Below, in pieces: positions 54,160 through 64,000 of a DNA stretch of 64,000 nt. Made by a program: the position numbers and the translations under genes. The DNA is taken from assembly GCA_009746045.1 (NCBI GenBank), contig RPFO01000213.1:6182654-6246653 (forward strand), given 5' to 3'. Position 1 is the stretch's first letter; the number at the start of each line of letters is the position of its first letter. The notes below the pieces were generated by a model. The model did not search any database and was not told the DNA's origin. It worked only from the letters and a program-made list of their open reading frames with translations. The stretch is from Mesostigma viride (lineage: Eukaryota > Streptophyta > Mesostigmatophyceae > Mesostigmatales > Mesostigmataceae).

Positions 54160-55016
54160 TGGTATCGGTATGGGAGTGACCCATGAACCCATTTCTTGAG
54201 CCGTAAACCGTTTTTCCAAAAGCCGCACTTTCCTGATCCCGTTTTTGAGCGGTCGGCCTGCAGCCAGGTACCCAACTTTGAGCGTGCAGATCTTTTGACT
54301 GGGACATTATTTTTCACCGCTCTTAGATGCGTTGGAAGCGTCACATCGTCCTCGTTTCAACGCCGCCAAGAACGCTGCCATCGGCATCCTGGTGCAAAAG
54401 TTACTCAAGTTCGCGCCGACCTACGTGGCCAGCTTGTCAGTGCGCATATCTTTTTAACGACTCATCTGTTTAAGACCGTTGAGGTGTCGTTGAAAAGGGC
54501 ATTCTGTGGCGGTTCTATCAAGCCATAACGCGCCCCAAGCTGTTTAGTACTACGGCAACTACGTTCATTCCTGTTCGGACCAGCGGATTTCCGGAATTTC
54601 TCATCTTTCTCGTCAACAGCACATCCGTTTGGACCGTGCTAGGCGTCCATCGACGCGGAATTTTATGCTCGTTTCAACAAGCTATCATACGTCGTCATCG
54701 GTTTGATACAACGCCAACAACACTCATTTCCGTGGCGCCAGCTGACGGACCTTTGCCGACATGCAACTTTTACGTGGCTCCTCTTTTTGAGCCATTTGTG
54801 ACGTCCTCGGATTCGTCTCTTTCTTCCGGTTTTAACAAGCCATCACACGTTTCAGTTCCTCAAGCTTTTCGACAACTGCATTGATTTGAAGTCGTCATGT
54901 TTTGGCTTACCGTGTAAGGGGGGAGTGGCAGGGTTGTTTCTACCCGGCAAGCCCTACTGCCTAAGTAAGGGGGGAGCACAGTTGTTTGAGTCAATCCCAG
55001 CAACGTGCAAGGGGGG
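54160..55016 (+). other. Internal region of the non-autonomous LTR element
   Basis: It starts with TGGTATCGGTATGGGAG (primer-binding site). A 110-codon open frame (54196-54528) has no recognised domain. Three AAGGGGGG tracts, near 54916, 54967 and 55009, look like repeated polypurine tracts; the last abuts the 3' LTR. Confidence 0.55.
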
Positions 55017-55827
55017 TGTCAGGATTTTAGATAATCCTGGTTGTGCCCGTTTGCTAGCCCATGTAATGTTGTGGCCAACTTTCTGTAAACGGGGGAATAA
55101 TTAGGAATGCGTCCTTAATAATCGCTTCCGCCCACCGTATTTCTGGCCAAGATTGTGAGGGCTAGGTAGTGCTTGCCGTGTCCTTTACGGCGCTAGTTTT
55201 CTTATTGAAAACAGTTGAGTGAGTATACAAGTTAATCCTGTACCTCGGCACTATATACGCATATCATTTATGGACATGCTAGTGGTTGCATGAATTTCTA
55301 TAGTGAACTATTGTACGTTTCTGGCGCTGCCTAGGAGGCGCTGTGGCCTAGTCCCCGCATGCCATAACGTCGTGCCAACTAATGTTGGTCACCGTCACTT
55401 GTGGTGAAAAGTTTGCTCAATTTCGTACCGTCAGATTTGTAATGGATCAACGGTAGCAAACAGTGTAGCCGCCACTGAAGGACTTTGTCCCTTCCACATA
55501 ATAAGTGACTCATGGTACACGAGAAATTTACCTTGTTGGTCCCCATGTGTATGGGTAAGCCCTAGTTGGGTATGGCTGCCTTGTTGGTAGCCTAAAGCCA
55601 TGCTCTTGTTGAGTATGCAACAGTCTCTTGTTGAGATTGTGTAGTGGCATTGTTTGCCCAAGCCCATCCTTGTTGGATGGGATTGACCTCTAGTTGAGGC
55701 CTACCTCCTTGTTGGAGACCAACCCCAAAGTAATATATTTAATCAACCAAGCAATATTTTGTGGCTGTCATCACATTGGGTAACAAGGGGTCAAAAAAGA
55801 TCTTTCCTCCTCCTCCGTAATTTAACA
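55017..55827 (+). repeat. 3' LTR of the non-autonomous LTR element
   Basis: 811 bp; partner of 53349-54159. Confidence 0.95.
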
Positions 55828-58800
55828 TACGTACATGGATGGCATGTATGTAATTAATGATGAGGATTCAGGCTCCCATGGTGTCATCATGGCCCGTCTA
55901 CATACATGGTTGGCATTTATGTAATTAATGATGAGGATTCAGGCTCCCATGGTGTCATCATGGCCCGTCTACGTACATGGATGTCAAGGAATAGTAAATG
56001 ATGAGGATTCAGGCTCCCATGGTGTCATCATGGCTTGTCTACGTACATGGTTGGCATTTATGTAATTAATGAGGAGGATTCAGGCTCCCATGGTGTCTCC
56101 ATGGCTGGCCTACGTACATGGATGTCAAGGAATAGTAAATGATGAGGATTCAGGCTCCCATGGTGTCATCATGGCCCGTGTACGTACATGGATGGCATGT
56201 ATGTAATTAATGATGAGGATTCAGGCTCTCATGGTGTCATCATGGCCTGTCTACGTACATGGATGTCAAAGAAAAAAAAATGATGAGGATTCAGGCTCCC
56301 ATGGTGTCATCATGGCCCGTCTACGTACATGGATGTCTCAAAAAAAAAATGATGAGGATTCAGGCTCCCATGGTGTCATCATGGCTTGTCTACCTACATG
56401 GTTGGCATTTATGTAATTAATGATGAGGATTCAGGCTCCCATGGTGTCATCATGGCCTGTGTACGTACATGGATGGCATGTATGTAATTAATGATGAGGA
56501 TTCAGGCTCCCATGGTGTGATCATGGCCCGTGTACGTACATGGATGGCATTTATGTAATTAATGATGAGGATTCAGGCTCCCATGGTGTCATCATGGCCC
56601 GTGTACGTACATGAATGGCATTTATGTAATTAATGATGAGGATTCAGGCTCCCATGGTGTCATCATGGCTTGTCTACGTACATGGTTGGCATTTATGTAA
56701 TTAATGAGGAGGATTCAGGCTCCCATGGTGTCTCCATGGCTGGCCTACGTACATGGTTGGCATTTATGTAATTCATGAGGAGGATTTAGGCTCCCATGGT
56801 GTCATCATGGCTGGCCTACGTACATGGATGGCATGTATGTAATTCATGATGAGGATTCAGGCTCCCATGGTGTCATCATGGCCCGTCTACGTACATGGTT
56901 GGCATTTATGTAATTAATGATGAGGATTCAGGCTCCCATGGTGTCATCATGGCCCGTCTACGTACATGGATATCAAGGAATAGTAAATGATGAGGATTCA
57001 GGCTCCCATGGTGTCATCATGGCTTGTCTACGTACATGGTTGGCATTTATGTAATTAATGAGGAGGATTCAGGCTCCCATGGTGTCTCCATGGCTGGCCT
57101 ACGTACATGGATGTCAAGGAATAGTAAATGATGAGGATTCAGGCTCCCATGGTGTCATCATGGCCCGTGTACGTACATGGATGGCATGTATGTAATTAAT
57201 GATGAGGATTCAGGCTCCCATGGTGTCATCATGGCCCGTCTACGTACATGGTTGGCATTTATGTAATTAATGATGAGGATTCAGGCTCCCATGGTGTCAT
57301 CATGGCCTGTCTACGTACATGGATGTCAAGGAATAGTAAATGATGAGGATTCAGGCTCCCATGGTGTCATCATGGCTTGTCTACGTACATGGTTGGCATT
57401 TATGTAATTAATGAGGAGGATTCAGGCTCCCATGGTGTCTCCATGGCTGGCCTACGTACATGGATGTCAAGGAATAGTAAATGATGAGGATTCAGGCTCC
57501 CATGGTGTCATCATGGCCCGTGTACGTACATGGATGGCATGTATGTAATTAATGATGAGGATTCAGGCTCCCATGGTGTCATCATGGCCTGTCTACGTAC
57601 ATGGATGTCAAAGAAAAAAAAATGATGAGGATTCAGGCTCCCATGGTGTCATCATGGCCCGTCTACGTACATGGATGTCTCAAAAAAAAAATGATGAGGA
57701 TTCAGGCTCCCATGGTGTCATCATGGCTTGTCTACCTACATGGTTGGCATTTATGTAATTAATGATGAGGATTCAGGCTCCCATGGTGTCATCATGGCCC
57801 GTGTACGTACATGGATGGCATGTATGTAATTAATGATGAGGATTCAGGCTCCCATGGTGTGATCATGGCCCGTGTACGTACATGGATGGCATTTATGTAA
57901 TTAATGATGAGGATTCAGGCTCCCATGGTGTCATCATGGCCCGTGTACGTACATGGATGGCATTTATGTAATTAATGATGAGGATTCAGGCTCCCATGGT
58001 GTCATCATGGCTTGTCTACGTACATGGTTGGCATTTATGTAATTAATGAGGAGGATTCAGGCTCCCATGGTGTCTCCATGGCTGGCCTACGTACATGGTT
58101 GGCATTTATGTAATTCATGAGGAGGATTTAGGCTCCCATGGTGTCATCATGGCTGGCCTACGTACATGGATGGCATGTATGTAATTAATGATGAGGATTC
58201 AGGCTCCCATGGTGTCATCATGGCCCGTCTACGTACATGGTTGGCATTTATGTAATTAATGATGAGGATTCAGGCTCCCATGGTGTCATCATGGCCCGTC
58301 TACGTACATGGATATCAAGGAATAGTAAATGATGAGGATTCAGGCTCCCATGGTGTCATCATGGCTCGTCTACGTACATGGTTGGCATTTATGTAATTAA
58401 TGAGGAGGATTCAGGCTCCCATGGTGTCTCCATGGCTGGCCTACGTACATGGATGTCAAGGAATAGTAAATGATGAGGATTCAGGCTCCCATGGTGTCAT
58501 CATGGCCCGTGTATGTACATGGATGGCATGTATGTAATTAATGATGAGGATTCAGGCTCCCATGGTGTCATCATGGCCTGTCTACGTACATGGATGTCAA
58601 CGAAAAAAATATGATGAGGATTCAGGCTCCCATGGTGTCATCATGGCCCGTCTACGTACATGGATGTCAAGGAATAGTAAATGATGAGGATTCAGGCTCC
58701 CATGGTGTCATCATGGCTTGTCTACGTACATGGTTGGCATTTATGTAATTAATGAGGAGGATTCAGGCTCCCATGGTGTCTCCATGGCTGGCCTACGTAC

Positions 58801-60130
58801 ATGGATGTCAAGGAATAGTAAATGATGAGGATTCAGGCTCCCATGGTGTCATCATGGCCCGTGTACGTACATGGATGGCATGTATGTAATTAATGATGAG
58901 GATTCAGGCTCCCATGGTGTCATCATGGCCTGTCTACGTACATGGATGTCAAAGAAAAAAAAATGATGAGGATTCAGGCTCCCATGGTGTCATCATGGCT
59001 GGCCTACGTACATGGATGTCTCAAAAAAAAAATGATGAGGATTCAGGCTCCCATGGTGTCATCATGGCTTGTCTACCTACATGGTTGGCATTTATGTTAT
59101 TAATGATGAGGATTCAGGCTCCCATGGTGTCATCATGGCCCGTGTACGTACATGGATGGCATGTATGTAATTAATGATGAGGATTCAGGCTCCCATGGTG
59201 TGATCATGGCCCGTGTACGTACATGGATGGCATTTATGTAATTAATGATGAGGATTCAGGCTCCCATGGTGTCATCATGGCCCGTGTACGTACATGAATG
59301 GCATTTATGTAATTAATGATGAGGATTCAGGCTCCCATGGTGTCATCATGGCCCGTCTACGTACATGGATGTCAAGGAATAGTAAATGATGAGGATTCAG
59401 GCTCCCATGGTGTCTCCATGGCCCGTCTACGTACATGGTTGGCATTGATGTAATTAATGATGAGGATTCAGGCTCCATTGGTGTCATCATGGCTGGCCTA
59501 CGTATGTACATGGATGTCAAAGAAAAAAAAATGATGAGGATTCAGGCTCCCATGGTGTCATCATTGCCCGTGTATGTACATGGTTGGCATTTATGTAATT
59601 AATGATGAGGATTCAGGCTCCCATGGTGTCTCCATGGCTTGTCTACGTACATGGATGGCATTTATGTAATTAATGATGAGGATTAAGGCTCCCATGGTGT
59701 CATCATGGCTGGCCTATGTACATGGATGTCAAGGAATAGTAAATGATGAGGATTCAGGCTCCATTGGGGTCATCATGGCTGGCCTACGTACATGGATGTC
59801 AAGGAATAGTAAATGATGAGGATTCAGGCTCCATTGGGGTCATCATGGCTGGCCTACGTACATTGATGTCAAGGAATAGTAAATGATGAGGATTCAGGCT
59901 CCATTGGGGTCATCATGGCTGGCCTACGTACATGGATGTCAAGGAATAGTAAATGATGAGGATTCAGGCTCCATTGGGGTCATCATGGCTGGCCTACGTA
60001 CATTGATGTCAAAGAATAGTAAATTCATGATGAGGATTCAGACATTCTTGTTGTCATCATGGCTGGCATACCTACATGGATCATTGTCATAAAGTAGTCA
60101 ATGATGAGGATTCATGATCAGCCTCCCTTG
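55828..60130 (-). repeat. 70-71 bp satellite, inverted array 2, with higher-order repeats
   Basis: About 60 monomers. A distinctive set of variants (poly-A spacer types in a row) recurs at 56210, 57552 and 58893, a period of 1341-1342 bp or about 19 monomers. The outer end (59700-60130) is more diverged and contains a local run of near-identical units with CCATTGGGGTC. Confidence 0.95.
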
Positions 60131-60339
60131 GTGTCATCATGGTGGGGCAATGGATGTACATGCAGGATACCCTCGGCGAATTAGCATTGTTCGTTTTACG
60201 AACGAGTGGCTAGGATTTAACACTTATAATTATTCCATAATAGCATTGTTCTAGTTAAACATTTAGTACTAAACTAAACAAGCAATACATTCATCAGTGG
60301 ACAACCATGTTGGTTGATTCATGGGGCCATGGATGCACA
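60131..60339. other. Spacer right of the satellite
   Basis: About 200 bp of AT-rich sequence; nothing recognised. Confidence 0.4.
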
Positions 60340-62120
60340 ACCAATTGGTACTACCCCCAACCACGCACCGGTGGCGAGCTAAAAATAGAAAAAGACGCTA
60401 TTTATGAGATATTTTGCCCAAGACAAACCACTTGTCTAAATGACTTGCCCATACATACCTGCAAAGTTCCCCCACTTTTTTAAAAGCTGGGCTATTTACA
60501 TGGCCAAAATGGTCACATTTGTTTGAGTTATTAATTTTCCCGCAAAATGGGTACTTTTTTTAGCCAAAAAAAATAAATCAAATCATTAACACATTAGATT
60601 GGGTCATCCATACATAGAAAATTCCACTGAGTGGGGGGAAACACACTGCCAAAATTTGAGCTCATTCTGACAAGCGTAGCTCAAGTTATTGATTTTCCTG
60701 TGATGCCACCTGGGTAGACGCTAAAAGAGAATTGAGCTAGTGCTGAGCCAAAATGACATCTGTTTTGCTACCCTAGACACCCAACAACATGCCCACTTTG
60801 ATCACGGAGTGTGAGGAGGATGTCCGGAGCGTCATACGCCCCACCCCTCCATCGTCACAGCCAGCCTTGTGAGTCTACCCTTAACAACAAGGCTGGTAAG
60901 ACGACACGCCTGAGCAGCATATGTCATGCCTATCTCAGGCTAATAATGTGTGATTTTGTGCCAACAACCAAGTTGTTCCACCCAACAACACATTATAAAC
61001 CCTCTTCCAAAATGCCCAACAAGCCGGACATGTGGAGGACCACACACGCAGTATATAAAGAGAAAATAAGCTGACTTTTTATCCAGCCAACCTCTGGCTA
61101 GCTGCTCTGGTTAGCATGACAAAGGCTATCATTTACTCAGTGGGAAAGGTGAAGAGACCATTGGAACAACCTACCTGACGCATGTGCCACCAAAGCATTG
61201 TGTCCCGCAAAATGCACACTGCCTCCTTTCTAACAAGCACGAGCCACTTTCTTTAGGAGACAGGTGCCAGCTCGTCAGTGTCTGGGGAAAATGATGCCGC
61301 TGCTTAGGAAGACCGCGTGAATTTCCTCGAACACAACTGTCTATAAAGCAAAAGAAATTTCAGAGAAGCATGGAAATAAAAGCATTACACCTTCCCGACA
61401 GGTTGTGGGCCACGCGCTGCAGCAAGCCAGCCACGTCACAGACGAACTTGCTAAAAAACATCCAGGAATCCAGCGATGCAGCGCCAGGACCCGCAACTTC
61501 ATGGCTGCATCTGGCCGGAAAGAAGGCAAAAAGCTTACGCTCAACGAGCTAAGAAAGCAGGAAAGCGCTATCTTAGAACGTTTAATACAAGAACGTACCA
61601 TAACGGGCATTTATTCGTGCCCAGGCGCACAAGAAAGGCCACCCTTTCATGGAGAGGTCGGGCGCGCATCGCGCAGGCCTAATGTTATCTTACCGCAAAA
61701 TGACGGGAAAGGTAAAGATAGCAGCGGGAATTTTTACGGCTTTAGAAACATCATTAAACTAGCTTCCATTAGGACCATCAAAACTGGCAACAATCGACAA
61801 TCACACCTGCAGGCATCAATTATACTTTATTCATCCCGACAGAAATTCAGGCCGGACCCCCCTGCCGATGGTAAAGAAAAAGAGCCCGCGACATTATAGA
61901 TCGCAACTATCCCACCATAAATTAGAATCAGTAACTAATTTTCTCCAAGAATCGAGCATTTTTTCTGCTTTCCGCGAGCCAGATTCGTCACGTTTCGTCT
62001 AAAAGCAGTCGCCATGGCCACTTCCGCAAGGGGTGCGCGCACCGTGCACCCACTTTTCACGGTACGGAGGGTACCGCGGAATTTTTTTGGCGCGGAAAAT
62101 ATTCGCCGCGCCGAGTCCCC
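60340..62120 (+). mobile_element. Second, diverged copy of the TTAA-type element family
   Basis: 60340-60720 is homologous to 30440-30860 (CTAAAAATAGAAAAAGACGC, GTTCCCCCACTTTT blocks). 61985-62120 is homologous to the right end 32500-32636 (GCCATGGCCACTTCCGCAAG, GTGCGCGCACCGTGCAC) and ends GAGTCCCC followed by TTAA. The middle (60826-62010) is the inverted partner of 33326-34506. The left terminus was not found. Confidence 0.65.
60826..62010 (+). repeat. ~1.18 kb block, inverted partner of 33326-34506
   Basis: See 33326-34506. The two blocks flank the whole satellite domain in opposite orientations. Confidence 0.85.
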
Positions 62121-62953
62121 TTAACCATGCATGCATGCCCGTCGTCTCCAAACATTGCATTACATGCACGTGACGGCGTGTTCCCTCGGTCATGGTGCGC
62201 GGCGGTGCCAGCTGGACTGATGTCATGCCCTCCACGTAGGCTCGTTCTACATTTCAGAACTGATCCATGGCGCATAATTAGAATTTTGGAAGGTAGAATC
62301 AGGTTCTGAAGGTTCTACATAGTAGCCTAGTAAGGGTACACTAACATGTAGCCCAGTAGTTACTAATCCTGCGATCATGATGGAATATACATGTAGTGAT
62401 ACTAATCGATACATGTAGTACACATGGTTGGCGCACAGAATGTTGTACAACCTGCCCTACATGTCGGAAAAACGCACACTCTGACAAACGTGATTGGAAT
62501 ATATTGTACAACATCATCACTAACGCTACATCCGGAACTGTTCTAGTGAATAGCATTACAATGTACTCCCCCGGCAGGTGTGGGTGCCCGAGTACTTGGA
62601 GTCTGAACACGCAGTGTCGACTCCTATTGGTGCAAAGGCATTTTTGTCGTCTCTTCATTTTTTATTCTCCGTTACCACTATATATTGTACAATAGCATGT
62701 AGGATGGTACATCCAGAACTGTTCGAGCGAATAGCAGGGGGATCTACACCCCCGGTGGGGATCTACACCCTACCCCAATACCTGGATGAGACCGGCAGTC
62801 GCCGTGTCGGATCCTTTTTGCGGCATGTCAGTTTTCAGGGTTCTTTTTTTTTAGTTTTTTTCCCTTTTTTTTTTTTTTCTCCATTTTTACAAATCAGATT
62901 TTTTCAGAACAGTGCATACGGCTAAGCTTTCATTTCGCAAGACAATTCTTACG
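62121..62953. other. Spacer with repeated GGAACTGTTC motif
   Basis: No gene. Related copies of a GGAACTGTTCGAAGCGAAT-like motif occur near 62532 and 62715, a third at 63250 and an inverted one near 63385 in the palindrome. A small tandem GGGGATCTACACCC repeat lies at 62738-62775, and a T-rich run at 62845-62890. Confidence 0.45.
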
Positions 62954-63703
62954 GCACCTTCCAAAGTCCCTGGTGTGTGTCAGTGCAGCGTCGACATGGC
63001 ATGCGTGGAGGATATTTGCGTACGTACGACGAATCATGTGAAACGACTGGTCCAACCTGAAAAATTTTGAATTTTTGCCGTGTCCAGTAACGGTCCTAGG
63101 TTGCACCCGCGGGCCGTTCCGGCAGCTGTACAGAATAGATCAGAAAGATACGCCGCGGAATGACGCCAGTGCCCGGCAAATGTGAGTCGGGAACTGAACA
63201 GTCACTACAAACGTCGAAAATCTATTGCTCCACCCCCCCAAAAAAAGCGTTCCGGAACTGTTCGAAGCGAATAGCACTGACAGGATTCGAACCTGGTCCA
63301 GAGTCATGTTGCGGAGTGAGGGAGGCCAGCCATCATGGTCCGCACACAAATCTGGCTCGGGTCCGATCCCTGTCAGTGCTCTTCGCTTCGAACAGGTCCG
63401 GAACGCTTTTTTGTGGGGGTGGAGCAATAAATACTCGACATTTGCAGTGACTGTTCAGTTCCGGGCTCACAAATGATTTGCCGGGCACAGGCGTCGTTGC
63501 GCGGCGTATCTTTGTGATCTTTTCTGTACAGCTGTCGGAACGGCCCGCGGGTGCAACCTAGGACCGTTACTGGACACGGCAAAAATTTAAAATTTTTCAG
63601 GTTGGACCAGTCGTTTCACATGATTCGTCGTACGTACGCAAATATCCTCCACGCATGCCATGTCGACGCTGCACTGACACACACCAGGGACTTTGGAAGG
63701 TGC
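62954..63703. repeat. 750-bp near-perfect palindrome (foldback element) with tRNA-like T-arms
   Basis: Left arm 62954-63286, right arm 63370-63703, loop about 85 bp. The outer 200 bp are nearly identical; the inner parts are more diverged. At the inner end of each arm is a tRNA 3'-half-like sequence: minus strand GGTTCGAATCC (exact B-box form) followed by CTGTCAGTGCT at 63270-63295, and the diverged plus-strand GGTCCGATCC with CTGTCAGTGCT near 63360-63380. Confidence 0.85.
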
Positions 63704-64000
63704 GCACCCTGCCCGCCCAGGTAATTGATGCGGTGTTTTGCAGGCGCGCACCGCCGGATGCGCCCACCACGCCCGCCACCGCACGTCCAGTGACCGTGAT
63801 GGTGTGGTAGCCAGTGGCCGACTGTGGTCTACGTTGTTTTTCGCCTGCGGGTGCAGCCCCCATAGTTCGTCACCTCCGCGAAGGCAGAGTCGAAAACGCC
63901 TACCATTGTTGCGAGGCCCGTTCCGGCCGCTTTGCACAAAGCTCCAGTAAGTGCCTTGCGTATTTTTCGCGAATGTCCGCATGCCTTTCAAAATCACTTT
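63704..64000. other. Right edge, no recognised feature
   Basis: GC-rich sequence without a supportable gene; open frames on both strands have no family features. Confidence 0.4.

Larger units (their letters stand above)
53349..55827 (+). mobile_element. Non-autonomous LTR retrotransposon
   Basis: Two 811-bp LTRs (TGTCAGG...TTTAACA) without differences that I can see, a TACGT target duplication (53344-53348 and 55828-55832), a primer site TGGTATCGG at 54160 (initiator-Met tRNA type) and G-rich polypurine tracts. The 857-bp internal part encodes no gag or pol that I recognise. Confidence 0.92.

Noticed and set aside
35246-60092. Many 60-120 codon frames with recurring GSHGVIMA-type peptides
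   Set aside because: Read-through of 70-71 bp satellite monomers; they end at random variants and occur in both arrays.
35271-60130. CRISPR-like array (repeat plus variable spacer)
   Set aside because: Spacers belong to three recurrent classes and are not unique; the repeats are a eukaryotic satellite with transposon insertions.
60811-61074. Small protein-coding gene
   Set aside because: It lies in the inverted repeat block, has no start or codon features and no recognisable domain.
63265-63380. Complete tRNA gene in the palindrome centre
   Set aside because: The acceptor-like pairing is a by-product of the palindrome. No proper D-arm or anticodon arm fits, and the span of about 109 nt is too long.

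Overview
This is repeat-dominated nuclear DNA of a eukaryote, most likely a green alga. The evidence is spliceosomal-type introns, tyrosine-recombinase (DIRS/PAT-type) retrotransposons with split direct repeats like Kangaroo of Volvox, a chromodomain Ty3/gypsy element, a Ty1/copia element, LINE remnants, and almost no host genes. Taxonomy is an inference; no rRNA, organelle gene or clade-specific protein fixes it.

Layout. 1-565: last exon of a histidine N-methyltransferase (EgtD-like) gene, the only recognisable host gene. 566-4723: decayed LINE tails, inverted repeats and an uninterrupted (TCCCA)n tract of about 81 units. 4724-9070: a 5'-truncated PAT-like element whose pol (RT, RNase H, tyrosine recombinase) is still open. 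9713-29935: a DNA transposon whose transposase gene is split by a 16.2 kb Ty3/gypsy chromovirus (11962-28119, 571-bp LTRs without visible differences, GTGGG target duplication). The chromovirus gag is in turn split by a second PAT-like element (20932-26320). The nest is therefore three deep. 30360-32636: a non-autonomous TIR element flanked by TTAA.

33326-62010 is a macro-palindrome. Two inverted ~1.18 kb blocks flank a satellite of 70-71 bp monomers that runs in one orientation from 35.27 to 50.98 kb and in the opposite orientation from 50.99 to 60.13 kb, with a higher-order period near 1341 bp in the right part. Three elements sit inside the satellite: a 2.3 kb non-autonomous PAT-like element (37497-39825) whose empty site is preserved at 50676-50690; an 8.0 kb Ty1/copia element (42133-50160, CCATG target duplication); and a 2.5 kb non-autonomous LTR element (53349-55827, TACGT target duplication). 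This architecture (satellite with higher-order repeats, inversion, young retroelements) resembles a centromere, which is an inference only. The right end holds a 750-bp near-perfect palindrome (62954-63703) with tRNA T-arm-like sequence near its centre.

Most interesting: a copia polyprotein that appears to carry its protease between integrase and reverse transcriptase; a viroplasmin/RNase H1-N-like small ORF ahead of gag in the chromovirus, plus an extra ORF after its integrase; an NPGP (2A-like) motif between RNase H and recombinase in both PAT elements; a string of nine mini-hairpins with a common TWGTT loop in the LTRs of the non-autonomous LTR element; and an empty/filled site pair showing insertion of a split-direct-repeat element without target duplication.
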